Source: Lysobacter enzymogenes (GTDB taxonomy: Bacteria; Pseudomonadota; Gammaproteobacteria; Xanthomonadales; Xanthomonadaceae). From it: a stretch of DNA of 64,000 nucleotides. The notes under the pieces were generated by a model that saw only the letters and a program-made list of their open reading frames with translations, had not been told where the DNA came from and searched no databases. Positions 46,196 to 54,288 of this stretch are shown here, piece by piece (position 1 is the stretch's first letter; every line of letters starts with the position of its first letter). A program made the translations under genes and the position numbers. The stretch lies in contig NZ_CP067395.1 in the NCBI RefSeq assembly GCF_017355525.1, positions 868,001 to 932,000 of the forward strand, in the 5' to 3' direction.

Positions 46196-47434
46196 ATGTC
46201 GCGTTTTCGCAAGATCGCGTTGGTCGCCGTCGCGGCGGTGGTGTTGGGCGGCGCGGGACTGGCGGCGTTGAGCCAGGCGCCGGCCGACCCGAACGCAGCC
46301 CCCGGCGCTGACAAAGGCGAGGGCGGTGCCGGCGGCGGCGACGCGCAGGCGCCGGTGCCGGTCGCGCTGGCCGCGGTCGCGCGCCAGGACGTGCCGGTGT
46401 ACCTGACCGCGCAAGGCACGGTGCAGGCGCGCAACAGCGTCACCGTCAATCCGCAGATCGGCGGCGTGCGCCTGATCGAACTGCATTTCAAGGAAGGCCA
46501 GGAGGTCAAGCGCGGCGATCTGCTCGCCCAGCTCGACCCGCGCAACGCCCAGGCCAGTTACGACGAAGCGGTCGCCAAGCTGCGCCAGGACCAGGCCGCG
46601 CTGGCGACCGCGCGCAGCAACTACCGGCGTTCGTCGGACCCGCAGTATCGCCAGTACGTGTCCAAGCTCGACCTCGACACCCAACGCAACGCCGTCGCCC
46701 AGAACGAGGCGCTGATCGCCGCCGACGAAGCGGCGATCCACAACGCGCGGGTGCAGTTGGACTACACCCGGGTGCTGGCGCCGATCGACGGCGTCGCCGG
46801 ACTGCGCGGGGTCGATCCCGGCAACGTGGTGACGACCAGCACCAACCTCGTCACCCTCACCCAGGTGCGGCCGATCTATGTCGCCTTCAGCCTGCCGGAA
46901 CAGAATCTCGACACCGTGTACCGCGCCGCGCAGGCCGGCGCCGCGCAAGCCGCGCCGCTCGAGGTCGAAGCGCTGGACCGGGTCGACGCCCACACCGTCG
47001 CCGCCGGCGGACGCCTCGACGTCATCGACAACGCCGTGGATTCGGCCACCGGCACCTTCAGGCTGCGTTCGCTGTTCGACAACGACCCGCGCGCCTTGTG
47101 GCCGGGGCAGTTCGTCAACGTGCGGCTGAAGGTGCGCACCGTCGCCGGCGGTCTGGTGATTCCGGCGCAGGCGCTGCAACGCAGCCCGCAGGGCGACTAC
47201 GTGTATCTGCTGCAGGCCGACCAAACGGTCGCGATGCAGCCGGTGAAAGTCGCCGGCGAAGTCGGCGACAGCCAGGTCATGATCGGCGCGGGCTTGAAAG
47301 AGGGCGGCCGCGTCGTGATCGAAGGCCAGTTCCGGCTCAAGCCCGGCAGCAAGGTCAAGCCGGTCGCCGCGACCGCCACGGTCGCCGCAGCCGCGGCGGC
47401 CGGCGGCGCGTCGCATGCGGCGTCGGCGCGCTGA
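46196..47434 (+). CDS. Membrane fusion (periplasmic adaptor) protein, MdtA-like
   Basis: 412 aa. ATG 46196 has AGGAG 7 nt upstream. An N-terminal membrane anchor or signal (residues 5-27) is followed by a Gly/Ala-rich linker, a lipoyl half-motif (GTVQARNSVTVNPQIGG), a helical hairpin of about 90 residues rich in Ala/Gln/Asp, the second lipoyl half (RVLAPIDGVAGLRGVDPGNVV), a beta-barrel domain and a membrane-proximal domain ending in an Ala-rich tail. It links RND permeases to an outer membrane channel. It sits between two permease genes, so the RND pair probably forms a heteromeric MdtBC-like pump with this adaptor. No outer membrane factor gene is in the window. Confidence 0.9.
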   Translation: MSRFRKIALVAVAAVVLGGAGLAALSQAPADPNAAPGADKGEGGAGGGDAQAPVPVALAAVARQDVPVYLTAQGTVQARNSVTVNPQIGGVRLIELHFKEGQEVKRGDLLAQLDPRNAQASYDEAVAKLRQDQAALATARSNYRRSSDPQYRQYVSKLDLDTQRNAVAQNEALIAADEAAIHNARVQLDYTRVLAPIDGVAGLRGVDPGNVVTTSTNLVTLTQVRPIYVAFSLPEQNLDTVYRAAQAGAAQAAPLEVEALDRVDAHTVAAGGRLDVIDNAVDSATGTFRLRSLFDNDPRALWPGQFVNVRLKVRTVAGGLVIPAQALQRSPQGDYVYLLQADQTVAMQPVKVAGEVGDSQVMIGAGLKEGGRVVIEGQFRLKPGSKVKPVAATATVAAAAAAGGASHAASAR

Positions 47435-47441
47435 TCGCGTC

Positions 47442-50400
47442 ATGGCCTTCTCGACGCTGTTCATCCGCCGCCCGGTCGCCACCTGCCTGCTGATGGCGGC
47501 GGTGGTGTTGCTGGGCCTGCTCGGCTATCGCCAGTTGCCGGTGTCGGCATTGCCGGAAATCGACGCGCCGAGCCTGATCGTCACCACCCAATACCCCGGC
47601 GCCAGCGCGCCGACGATGGCGGCATTGGTCACGACACCGCTGGAGCGCCAGTTCGGCCAGATCGCCGGGCTGGCGATGATGACGTCGGATTCCTCGGCCG
47701 GTTTATCGACGGTGGTTCTGCGCTTCGACATGGGCCGCGACATCGACGTGGCCGCGCAGGACGTGCAGGCGGCGATCAATCAGGCCAAGGGCGTGCTGCC
47801 GGCCAACCTGCCGTATCCACCGGTCTACAACCGGGTCAACCTGGCCGATGCGCCGATCCTGACCCTGAAACTGACGTCCGACAGCCTGCCGCTGCGCGAG
47901 GTCAACAACTACGCCGATTCGATCCTGGCGCAGAAGCTCTCGCAGGTGCAGGGCGTGGGGCTGGTGTCGATCGCCGGCAACGTGCGGCCGGCGGTGCGGG
48001 TGCAGGTCGATCCGGCGCAACTGTCGGGCCTGGGCCTGACCCTGGAAGACCTGCGCAGCGCGCTGACCCAGGCCAACGTCAACGCGCCCAAGGGCACGCT
48101 CAACGGCAAGACCCAGTCCTACAGCATCGGCAGCAACGACCAGCTGCGCGACGCGGTGGAGTACCGCAACACCGTGGTCAGCTACCGCAACGGCGCGCCG
48201 GTGCTGTTGCAGGACGTGGCGCGGGTCGTCGACGGGGTCGAGAACGACCAGCTCGCCGCCTGGGCCGACGGCCGCCCGGCGGTGCTGCTGGACGTGCGCC
48301 GCCAGCCGGGCGCGAACATCGTCGACACGGTCGAACGCATCCGCCAACTGATGCCGGAACTGCGCGGCGTGCTGCCGGCCGGCGTGCACCTGGAGGTGTT
48401 CGCCGACCGCACCGCCACCATCCGCGCCTCGGTCGCGGACGTGCAGTTCACCCTGGCGCTGACCATCGGCCTGGTGGTCGCGGTGATCTTCGTGTTCCTG
48501 CGCCGGCTGTGGGCGACGCTGATCCCGTCGGTGGCGGTGCCGCTGTCGCTGCTGGGCACGTTCGCGGTCATGGCCTGCGCCGGCATGTCGCTCGACAACC
48601 TGTCGCTGATGGCGCTGACCGTGGCGACCGGGTTCGTCGTCGACGATGCCATCGTCATGGTCGAGAACATCGTGCGCTACATGGAGCAAGGCCGCGACAG
48701 CAAGCGTGCGGCCGAGATCGGCGCGCGCGAGATCGGCTTCACCGTGGTGTCGCTGACGGTGTCGCTGATCGCGGTGTTCCTGCCGCTGCTGCTGATGCCC
48801 GGGGTCACCGGCCGTCTGTTCCACGAGTTCGCCTGGGTGCTGACCATCGCCACCGCGATCTCGATGCTGGTGTCGCTGACCTTGACGCCGATGATGTGCG
48901 CCTATCTGCTCAAGCGCGATGCGCTGCCGCGCGAGGACGCGCACGCCGGCGGCGCGTGGGCGCGGATCCTCGCCGTGTACGCGCGCACGCTCGACTGGGT
49001 GTTGGGCCGGCAGCGGTTGATGCTGCTGGTCGCCAGCGCCAGCGTCGCGCTGACCGTCGTCTTGTACGTCGCCATTCCCAAGGGTCTGCTGCCCGAACAA
49101 GACACCGGCTTGATCGTCGGCGTGATCCAGGCCGACCAGAACGTCGCCTTCGAACAGATGCAGCAGCGCACCCAGGCGGTGGCGGCGATCCTGCAAAAGC
49201 AAGCCGGCGTGGCCGGCGTCGCCGCGTTCATCGGCACCGGCCCGGTCAATCCGTCGTTGAACCAGGCCCAGCTCAGCATCGTCCTGGCCGAGCGCGGCCA
49301 GCGCGACGGCCTGGAGCGCTTGCTGCCGCGCCTGCGCCAGGCTGTGGCCGACATCCCCGGCGTCGCGCTTTACCTCAAGCCGGTGCAGGACGTGGCGTTG
49401 GACAATCGCGTCGCCGCGACCGAGTACCAATACGCCTTGTCCTCGGTCGACAACGAGGCCCTGGCCGACTACGCACAGCGCATGACCGAGCGCCTGCGCC
49501 GGCAGCCGGAGCTGCGCGACGTCGGCAACAACCTGTCCGACCGCGGCGACGCGCTGCTGCTCAACGTCGACCGGGCCAAGGCCAGCCGCCTCGGCGTGCC
49601 GATGCAGACGATCAACGACACCTTGTACGACGCGTTCGGCCAGCGCCAGATTTCGACCATCTTCACCCAGCTCAACCAGTACCGGGTGGTGATGGAAGTC
49701 GCGCCGCAGTTCCGCAACGCCGGCGCCTTGCTCAACCAGCTTGGGGTGCGCGCCAACGGCGACGGCGCGCTGACCGGCAGCAACGCGAGCGGTTTCGGCC
49801 AGCCGGCTTCGAGCAATTCGGCCACGCCGTCTGGCATAGGCAGCGCCGGCAACGTCGGCTTCGCGCTCGGCGCCGGCGGCGTGGTGCCGCTGGCCGCGCT
49901 GGCCAGCGCCCAGGTCGGCAGCGAGCCGCTGGTGGTCAGCCATCAGCAGCAACTGCCGGCGGTGACGGTCGGGTTCAACCTCGCGCCGGGCTACTCGCTG
50001 TCGCAGGCGGTCGCGGCGATCGAGCGGGTCGAGCGCGAGCTGCAACTGCCGTCGCGGGTGCGCGGGCAACTGGTCGGCAAGGCCGCCGAATTCTCCGCCT
50101 CGCTCGCCGACGAAGTCTGGCTGCTGCTGGCGGCCGTGGTGGTGATCTACATCGTGCTCGGCGTGTTGTACGAGAGCTACCTCCACCCGCTGACCATCGT
50201 CTCGACCCTGCCGCCGGCCGGCGTCGGCGCGCTGCTGGCGCTGATGCTGTGCGGCATGAGCCTGTCGGTCGAAGGCATCGTCGGCATCGTGTTGCTGATC
50301 GGCATCGTCAAGAAGAACGCGATCATCATGATCGACTTCGCGATCGGCGCGCAGCGCGGCGGGCTGGATCCGAGCGAGGCGATCCGCCGCGCCTGCCTGC

Positions 50401-50654
50401 TGCGCCTGCGCCCGATCATGATGACCACCGCGACCGCCTTGCTCGGCGCGTTGCCGCTGGCGCTCGGCAGCGGCATCGGCGCGGAACTGCGCCGGCCGCT
50501 CGGCGTGGCCATCGTCGGCGGGCTGCTGCTGTCGCAGTTGGTCACGCTGTATACGACGCCGGTGATCTATCTGTGGCTGGAGCGCTCGGCGCAGCGGCTG
50601 CGCGCGCGGCGCCAGGCGCGCGCGGCCGGCGCGATGCGGCCGCTGGGCGCCTGA
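47442..50654 (+). CDS. RND multidrug efflux permease (MdtB/MdtC type), second of the pair
   Basis: 1070 aa from ATG 47442 (MAFSTLFIRRPVATCLLMAAV, a standard RND N-terminus), 7 nt after the adaptor stop. It shows the family block GFVVDDAIVMVENIVRYME and the late block LLIGIVKKNAIIMIDFAIG. About 49760-49890 encodes a low-complexity Gly/Ser/Asn-rich insertion in the second periplasmic loop that the first permease lacks. It is probably the partner subunit of the permease at 42810-46040. Hairpins follow the stop codon (see 50738-50758). Confidence 0.9.
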   Translation: MAFSTLFIRRPVATCLLMAAVVLLGLLGYRQLPVSALPEIDAPSLIVTTQYPGASAPTMAALVTTPLERQFGQIAGLAMMTSDSSAGLSTVVLRFDMGRDIDVAAQDVQAAINQAKGVLPANLPYPPVYNRVNLADAPILTLKLTSDSLPLREVNNYADSILAQKLSQVQGVGLVSIAGNVRPAVRVQVDPAQLSGLGLTLEDLRSALTQANVNAPKGTLNGKTQSYSIGSNDQLRDAVEYRNTVVSYRNGAPVLLQDVARVVDGVENDQLAAWADGRPAVLLDVRRQPGANIVDTVERIRQLMPELRGVLPAGVHLEVFADRTATIRASVADVQFTLALTIGLVVAVIFVFLRRLWATLIPSVAVPLSLLGTFAVMACAGMSLDNLSLMALTVATGFVVDDAIVMVENIVRYMEQGRDSKRAAEIGAREIGFTVVSLTVSLIAVFLPLLLMPGVTGRLFHEFAWVLTIATAISMLVSLTLTPMMCAYLLKRDALPREDAHAGGAWARILAVYARTLDWVLGRQRLMLLVASASVALTVVLYVAIPKGLLPEQDTGLIVGVIQADQNVAFEQMQQRTQAVAAILQKQAGVAGVAAFIGTGPVNPSLNQAQLSIVLAERGQRDGLERLLPRLRQAVADIPGVALYLKPVQDVALDNRVAATEYQYALSSVDNEALADYAQRMTERLRRQPELRDVGNNLSDRGDALLLNVDRAKASRLGVPMQTINDTLYDAFGQRQISTIFTQLNQYRVVMEVAPQFRNAGALLNQLGVRANGDGALTGSNASGFGQPASSNSATPSGIGSAGNVGFALGAGGVVPLAALASAQVGSEPLVVSHQQQLPAVTVGFNLAPGYSLSQAVAAIERVERELQLPSRVRGQLVGKAAEFSASLADEVWLLLAAVVVIYIVLGVLYESYLHPLTIVSTLPPAGVGALLALMLCGMSLSVEGIVGIVLLIGIVKKNAIIMIDFAIGAQRGGLDPSEAIRRACLLRLRPIMMTTATALLGALPLALGSGIGAELRRPLGVAIVGGLLLSQLVTLYTTPVIYLWLERSAQRLRARRQARAAGAMRPLGA

Positions 50655-50737
50655 GGCCGCGGCCGCGCGGGCAGGGCGCCGGGTTTCGTTCCGGCCCAGC
50701 GCGGTTTCGTCGCGGTTCCGGCGGCTTCGTCGCGCAC

Positions 50738-50758
50738 CGCTGGCGAGGCCCGCCAGCG
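50738..50758. terminator. Hairpin after the RND operon
   Basis: Perfect 8-bp stem CGCTGGCG / CGCCAGCG with loop AGGCC, in the 149-bp gap before the next gene. A second GC palindrome, GGCCGCGGCC, starts right after the stop (50655-50664). There is no T run, so termination is probable but not certain. Confidence 0.45.
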
Positions 50759-50803
50759 AAGTGGCAACGTGCCCGCACACACCAGCGGCGGGCAACGAAC
50801 GTG

Positions 50804-52165
50804 ATGGATACCGATTATCTGGCGGCGGCGCGCAAGCTGCTGCTTGCGGCATCGATGGTCGCAGGCGCGGCGCAATCCGCCTACGCCGGCGCACGCTGCG
50901 GCGACGAGGCCGCGATCGGCGCTTACCGTCTCGACGACGGCAGCGCATTGGACATCGGCCCGGGCGCCGCGGGGCAACTGCGCTGGCGCCGCGACGACGG
51001 CCGCAGCGGTTTGCTGACGCGAGGCAGCGACGGCATCTGGACCAGCACGCTGGGCTGGACCACGCGTCCCGACGGACACCGCGTGCGCTTCGCCGATTGC
51101 GGCGACGGCGGCCTGCACTTCGACCGCCTGCGCGGACAACGCATCGCGCTGATCCAGACCGACACCCGCTTCCAGGGCAGCGGCGCCGAACTCGCCGGCC
51201 GGCTGACGATGCCGCCGGGCAACGGCCCGGTGCCGGTGGTGATCCTGGTGCACGGCGCCGAACGCGATTCGGCTTTGCGCAACTACTCGCTGCAACGCCA
51301 GTTCGCCGCCGCCGGCATCGGCGTGTTCGCCTACGACAAGCGAGGCACCGGCGCATCCGGCGGGCGCTACACCCAGGACTACCTGACCTTGGCGGCCGAT
51401 GCCGTGCACGCTTTGCGCGAAGCCAAGCGCCTGGCCGGCGCGCGCGCAGGGCGCATCGGCTACCAGGGCGGCAGCCAGGGCGGCTGGGTCGCGCCGCTGG
51501 CCGCGCGCATCGCGCCGGTCGATTTCGTCGTGGTCAGCTTCGGCCTGGCGGTGTCGCCGCTGGACGAAGACCGCGAGGCGATCGCCTTCGATCTGGAACG
51601 CGCCGGTTTCGCCACCGACCCCGCGTCCGCGCCGATGCGCGGCGCGATGGCCATCGCCGACGCCACCGCGCGCCTGATCGACAGCGGCTTCAGCGAAGGC
51701 TACGAGCGATTGGCGAAGGTCAAGACGCACTACGGCAAGGAAGCCTGGTATCCGGCGGTGCGCGGCAACTTCAGCTGGTACCTGCTCGGCAACGACGAGG
51801 CGACCATCCGCCGCGACGCGCCGCAACTGGTGCCGGGCATTCCCGCCCAGTACGATCCGATGCCGTTGCTGCAACACCTGGACACGCCGCAGCTGTGGCT
51901 GCTCGGCGGCCAGGATCGCGACGCGCCGCCGCGCGAAACCCTGCGCCGCCTCGCCGGCCTGCAGCGCGCCGGCCGGCCGATCGATACCGTCGTGTTCGCC
52001 GATGCCGACCACGGCATGTACGAGTTCGAAACCGACGCCGCCGGCGAGCGCGTCTCGACCCGGCAACCGGACGGCTACTTCCGCGCGATGGCCGATTTCA
52101 TCCGCGGCGAGCGCTTGCAGGCGCGCTACGGGCAAGCGGCGTTGTGCGCGCGCTCGCCGTGTTGA
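50804..52165 (+). CDS. Secreted alpha/beta hydrolase (S9/dienelactone-hydrolase-like)
   Basis: 453 aa from ATG 50804. A Sec signal peptide (helix LLLAASMVAGAAQS, cleavage near AYA-GA at residues 29-31) suggests a periplasmic or secreted enzyme. The first third is a separate beta-rich domain. The hydrolase domain starts near residue 125 with VVILVHGAERDS (oxyanion region) and has the nucleophile elbow GGSQGGW (S224), an acid at D371 (GGQDRDAPP) and H403 (DADHGMYEF). The GxSxGG elbow and the ERDS segment resemble bacterial esterases and acyl-peptidase-like proteins. Substrate unknown. It is separated from the RND operon by hairpins, so it is probably transcribed separately. Esterase or peptidase activity is inferred from fold only. 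Confidence 0.82.
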   Translation: MDTDYLAAARKLLLAASMVAGAAQSAYAGARCGDEAAIGAYRLDDGSALDIGPGAAGQLRWRRDDGRSGLLTRGSDGIWTSTLGWTTRPDGHRVRFADCGDGGLHFDRLRGQRIALIQTDTRFQGSGAELAGRLTMPPGNGPVPVVILVHGAERDSALRNYSLQRQFAAAGIGVFAYDKRGTGASGGRYTQDYLTLAADAVHALREAKRLAGARAGRIGYQGGSQGGWVAPLAARIAPVDFVVVSFGLAVSPLDEDREAIAFDLERAGFATDPASAPMRGAMAIADATARLIDSGFSEGYERLAKVKTHYGKEAWYPAVRGNFSWYLLGNDEATIRRDAPQLVPGIPAQYDPMPLLQHLDTPQLWLLGGQDRDAPPRETLRRLAGLQRAGRPIDTVVFADADHGMYEFETDAAGERVSTRQPDGYFRAMADFIRGERLQARYGQAALCARSPC

Positions 52166-52214
52166 ACGGCCGGCCGCGGCTACGCGGGAGACCGCGTGCG
52201 ACGGCGGCCCGACC

Positions 52215-52246
52215 GAGCGCGTGGGCGCACGCAGCGCCCACGGCTC
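52215..52246. terminator. Bidirectional hairpin between convergent genes
   Basis: CGTGGGCGC / GCGCCCACG, 9 bp with a 5-nt loop (52220-52242), extended by GAGC/GCTC across one unpaired base. It lies between the ends of the hydrolase gene and the small minus-strand gene, the expected place for a shared terminator. No T run. Confidence 0.55.
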
Positions 52247-52256
52247 CGATGCAGGC

Positions 52257-52490
52257 TCAGCAGCTGACGGTGAACGAGCCGATGTAGTCGGACGTGACCC
52301 GGCCCTGGATGCTGATCTGGCCGGTGCAAGGGTTGTGCACCGCGCGTCCGACCTCGACGCCGTTTTCGAAATAGGTGCGGACCTCGCCGGGCGCGGGCAG
52401 GTTGCCGCCCTTGGCCACGGCCGGAGGGCCGGCGCTCACCGCCAGCAGCACCGTCGCCGCCATGCACAACGTTTGCATCGTGCGCTTCAT
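52257..52490 (-). CDS. Small secreted hypothetical protein (77 aa)
   Basis: MKRTMQTLCMAATVLLAVSAG forms a clear Sec signal peptide with likely cleavage at AVA-KG. The mature part is only about 50 residues (EVRTYFENGVEVGRAV...) and contains two cysteines, one in NPCTGQ and one at the very C-terminus (TVSC), which could form a disulphide. The start at 52490 is chosen because GAGGAGA lies just upstream on this strand (52497-52503) and the longer open frame has no signal. It resembles the short secreted DUF6289-type proteins that are common in Lysobacter, but I cannot confirm membership. Function unknown. Confidence 0.65.
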   Translation of the reverse strand: MKRTMQTLCMAATVLLAVSAGPPAVAKGGNLPAPGEVRTYFENGVEVGRAVHNPCTGQISIQGRVTSDYIGSFTVSC

Positions 52491-52739
52491 GCGCGTCTCC
52501 TCGTGCGTCGTCGACCGTTTGCCGACGCAGCGATGTTCGCCCATCCACGCGCGCCGATATGTAGCCGGGCGCACAAAGCGGCGCCTGCGGACGCAAGCCG
52601 CCGGCGCTGGGCCGCGGCGTCGATGCGCTGCGCGCGCGCAAATCCGATCGCGCAAACCCGATTCATGCGCTTCATCTGCGTTCATGCGCTTCAGCCGCAG
52701 CGTTGCCCGACTGGAACTGTCCGTCCGCCGGTTCGCGCA

Positions 52740-52770
52740 TTGACCTCGATCAAGCTTGAGGTCCTAGTTT
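52740..52770 (+). promoter_or_regulatory. MerR/SoxR-type promoter with operator in a 19-bp spacer
   Basis: TTGACC (52740-52745) and TAGTTT (52765-52770) are separated by exactly 19 bp, the elongated spacing that MerR-family activators require. The spacer region carries the dyad ACCTC-N10-GAGGT (52743-52762) with inner AAGCTTGAGG, close to the SoxR-box pattern. It points toward the 212-aa gene at 52840, with a leader of about 60 nt. No MerR-family gene is in the window. Confidence 0.7.
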
Positions 52771-52839
52771 GTACGCACGCGCCGCCCGTCCGTCGCCTGC
52801 GACACGAACGCTGCGCATCCTTCTTTCCGGAGCAAGCCG

Positions 52840-53478
52840 ATGACCGTCCAGTACCCGAACGTCGATCATGTACCCGCGTTCGCGCAAGCGTGGGACGACC
52901 CCGCGAACACCCGCTTCGAACTGCCGCCCGTCGACGTCAACCGGATCCTCGCCGAACGCTACGACCTGGCCCGTCCGCTGCGCCTGAGCCGCAGTCAGTT
53001 GTGGGAGATGGAAACGCGCAAGGCGCGGCGGCCCGACTTGTACATTCCCTACGTGGTGGAGCAGGGCAGCGCGGCGGTGTGGGCCGATCAGGGCGAGCGC
53101 GGGCGAGTCGAGCGTTTCGTGCGCAAATCGCGGCAGCGGTTGTGGCTGCAACCGGATCGCTACGAGCTGATCCTGGAGCAGACCCGCGTCGACCACGCGC
53201 AGCAGCAGGTGACCTTCATCGGCGCCTCGCACTATCCCGGGCCCGACGGCGCGACGCTCGAGGCCGGCACCGGCCAGCCGATCTTCCACGTGATCCATGG
53301 CGTCGGCGGCGAAGAATCGGAGCCGCTGAATCTATGGTCGGTGGTGTTCCTGACCCCGCGCCAGGACAGCCGCCTGCTCGCGCCGTTCGTGCGCATGGCG
53401 CACGACGGCTGGCTGCCGGGGTATGTCGAGATCTACATCCGCGACGATCTGGGCGTCGGCATTTCGCGGCGCGGCTGA
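52840..53478 (+). CDS. Hypothetical protein, 212 aa, behind a MerR-type promoter
   Basis: ATG 52840 has GGAG 7 nt upstream. The product is soluble, without signal peptide or membrane segment. It contains an FELPPVDVNRILAERYDLARPLRLSRSQLWEMETRKARRPDLY-like N-terminal half (rich in Arg and Asp, shown here only in part as FELPPVDVNRILAERYDL) and a beta-rich C-terminal half ending YVEIYIRDDLGVGIS. I recognise no family or catalytic motif. The upstream MerR/SoxR-type promoter suggests induction by redox-cycling compounds, metals or drugs. The gene is convergent with the TetR gene downstream. Confidence 0.7.
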   Translation: MTVQYPNVDHVPAFAQAWDDPANTRFELPPVDVNRILAERYDLARPLRLSRSQLWEMETRKARRPDLYIPYVVEQGSAAVWADQGERGRVERFVRKSRQRLWLQPDRYELILEQTRVDHAQQQVTFIGASHYPGPDGATLEAGTGQPIFHVIHGVGGEESEPLNLWSVVFLTPRQDSRLLAPFVRMAHDGWLPGYVEIYIRDDLGVGISRRG

Positions 53479-53488
53479 CGCAGCCGCG

Positions 53489-53529
53489 GCGGCGCGCAGA
53501 CGAGCGCGGTCATGCAGTGGCCGCGCCGC
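53489..53529. terminator. Possible hairpin between convergent genes
   Basis: GCGGCGCG (53489-53496) pairs with CGCGCCGC (53522-53529) across a 25-nt loop in the 60-bp gap between the 212-aa gene and the TetR gene. The long loop makes it a weak candidate. Confidence 0.25.
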
Positions 53530-53538
53530 GAACCGGTC

Positions 53539-54156
53539 TTACTCCGACGCGAAGTGCGCCAAGAACATATCCGTGGCCGTCTGCGCCAGGCGATCGCGCT
53601 GCTCCGGCGTCAACACCGCATGGCCGAGCGCGATCTGCGGCCAGAACGCCTGGCCCTTGACCAAGCCTTGCAGCAATCCCGAAGCGAACACCGGGTCGTC
53701 GGTGTTCAAACGGCCGTCGGCTGCGGCCGCGCGGATCCACACGGTCAGGCCTTCTTCCTTGTCGCCGACGCGCTTGAACATCTCCTGCGCGCGCTCCGGC
53801 GTCGGGATCACCGCGACCACCGCCGCGCGGACCAGGTCGATGAAGGCCTCGTCGTGCAGCAGTTGCAGCTTCTGCCGCACCAGTTCCAGCAACTGCGGGC
53901 GCAGCGGCCGGTCGGCGCGGTAGGCCAGTTCCGGCGACTCGCGGCTGCGTTCCCACAGCTGCTGCAGGATCTGCGCGAACAGCGCTTCCTTGCTCGGGAA
54001 GTGGTTGTAGACGGTGCGCTTGGAGACGCCGGCGCTGGCCGCGATGCGGTCCATGCTGGTGGCGTCGTAGCCGGCCTGGCGGAACTCGGCGACGGCCGCT
54101 TCCAGGATCGCGGCGCGCTTGCGGTCGGTCAGGCGGGGCGGGGCGGGGCTGGTCAT
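53539..54156 (-). CDS. TetR/AcrR-family transcriptional regulator
   Basis: 205 aa. Helix-turn-helix domain at about residues 13-60: RAAILEAAVAEFRQAGYDATSMDRIA with the recognition helix VSKRTVYNHFPSKEALF. A helical ligand-binding domain follows, resembling the AcrR/TetR C-terminal type (FVKGQAFWP-like and MFLAHF). It is divergent from the MBL-fold hydrolase at 54289, with an inverted repeat between them, so it probably represses that gene and itself. The start at ATG 54156 is the natural N-terminus for the family. Confidence 0.88.
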   Translation of the reverse strand: MTSPAPPRLTDRKRAAILEAAVAEFRQAGYDATSMDRIAASAGVSKRTVYNHFPSKEALFAQILQQLWERSRESPELAYRADRPLRPQLLELVRQKLQLLHDEAFIDLVRAAVVAVIPTPERAQEMFKRVGDKEEGLTVWIRAAAADGRLNTDDPVFASGLLQGLVKGQAFWPQIALGHAVLTPEQRDRLAQTATDMFLAHFASE

Positions 54157-54179
54157 GGCGGCAAGGTTACACCGATGGG

Positions 54180-54217
54180 TTTACTTTCTCAAAAAGTACA
54201 CTACACTGGGCAGTGTA
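54180..54217. promoter_or_regulatory. TetR-type operator overlapping the divergent promoter
   Basis: Inverted repeat TACACTG-GG-CAGTGTA at 54202-54217 (perfect 7-bp arms), about 45 bp upstream of the TetR start and 70 bp upstream of the hydrolase start. On the plus strand TTTACT (54180-54185) and TACACT (54202-54207) form a possible -35/-10 pair with a 16-bp spacer. The -10 therefore lies inside the operator, as expected for repression. Confidence 0.6.
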
Positions 54218-54288
54218 ATCATTCAGGTGGGCCGGTCCGGCCCGCCTGCGTTCCTCCCGTCTCAGCCTGCCACCGGAGTCCCCCCACC

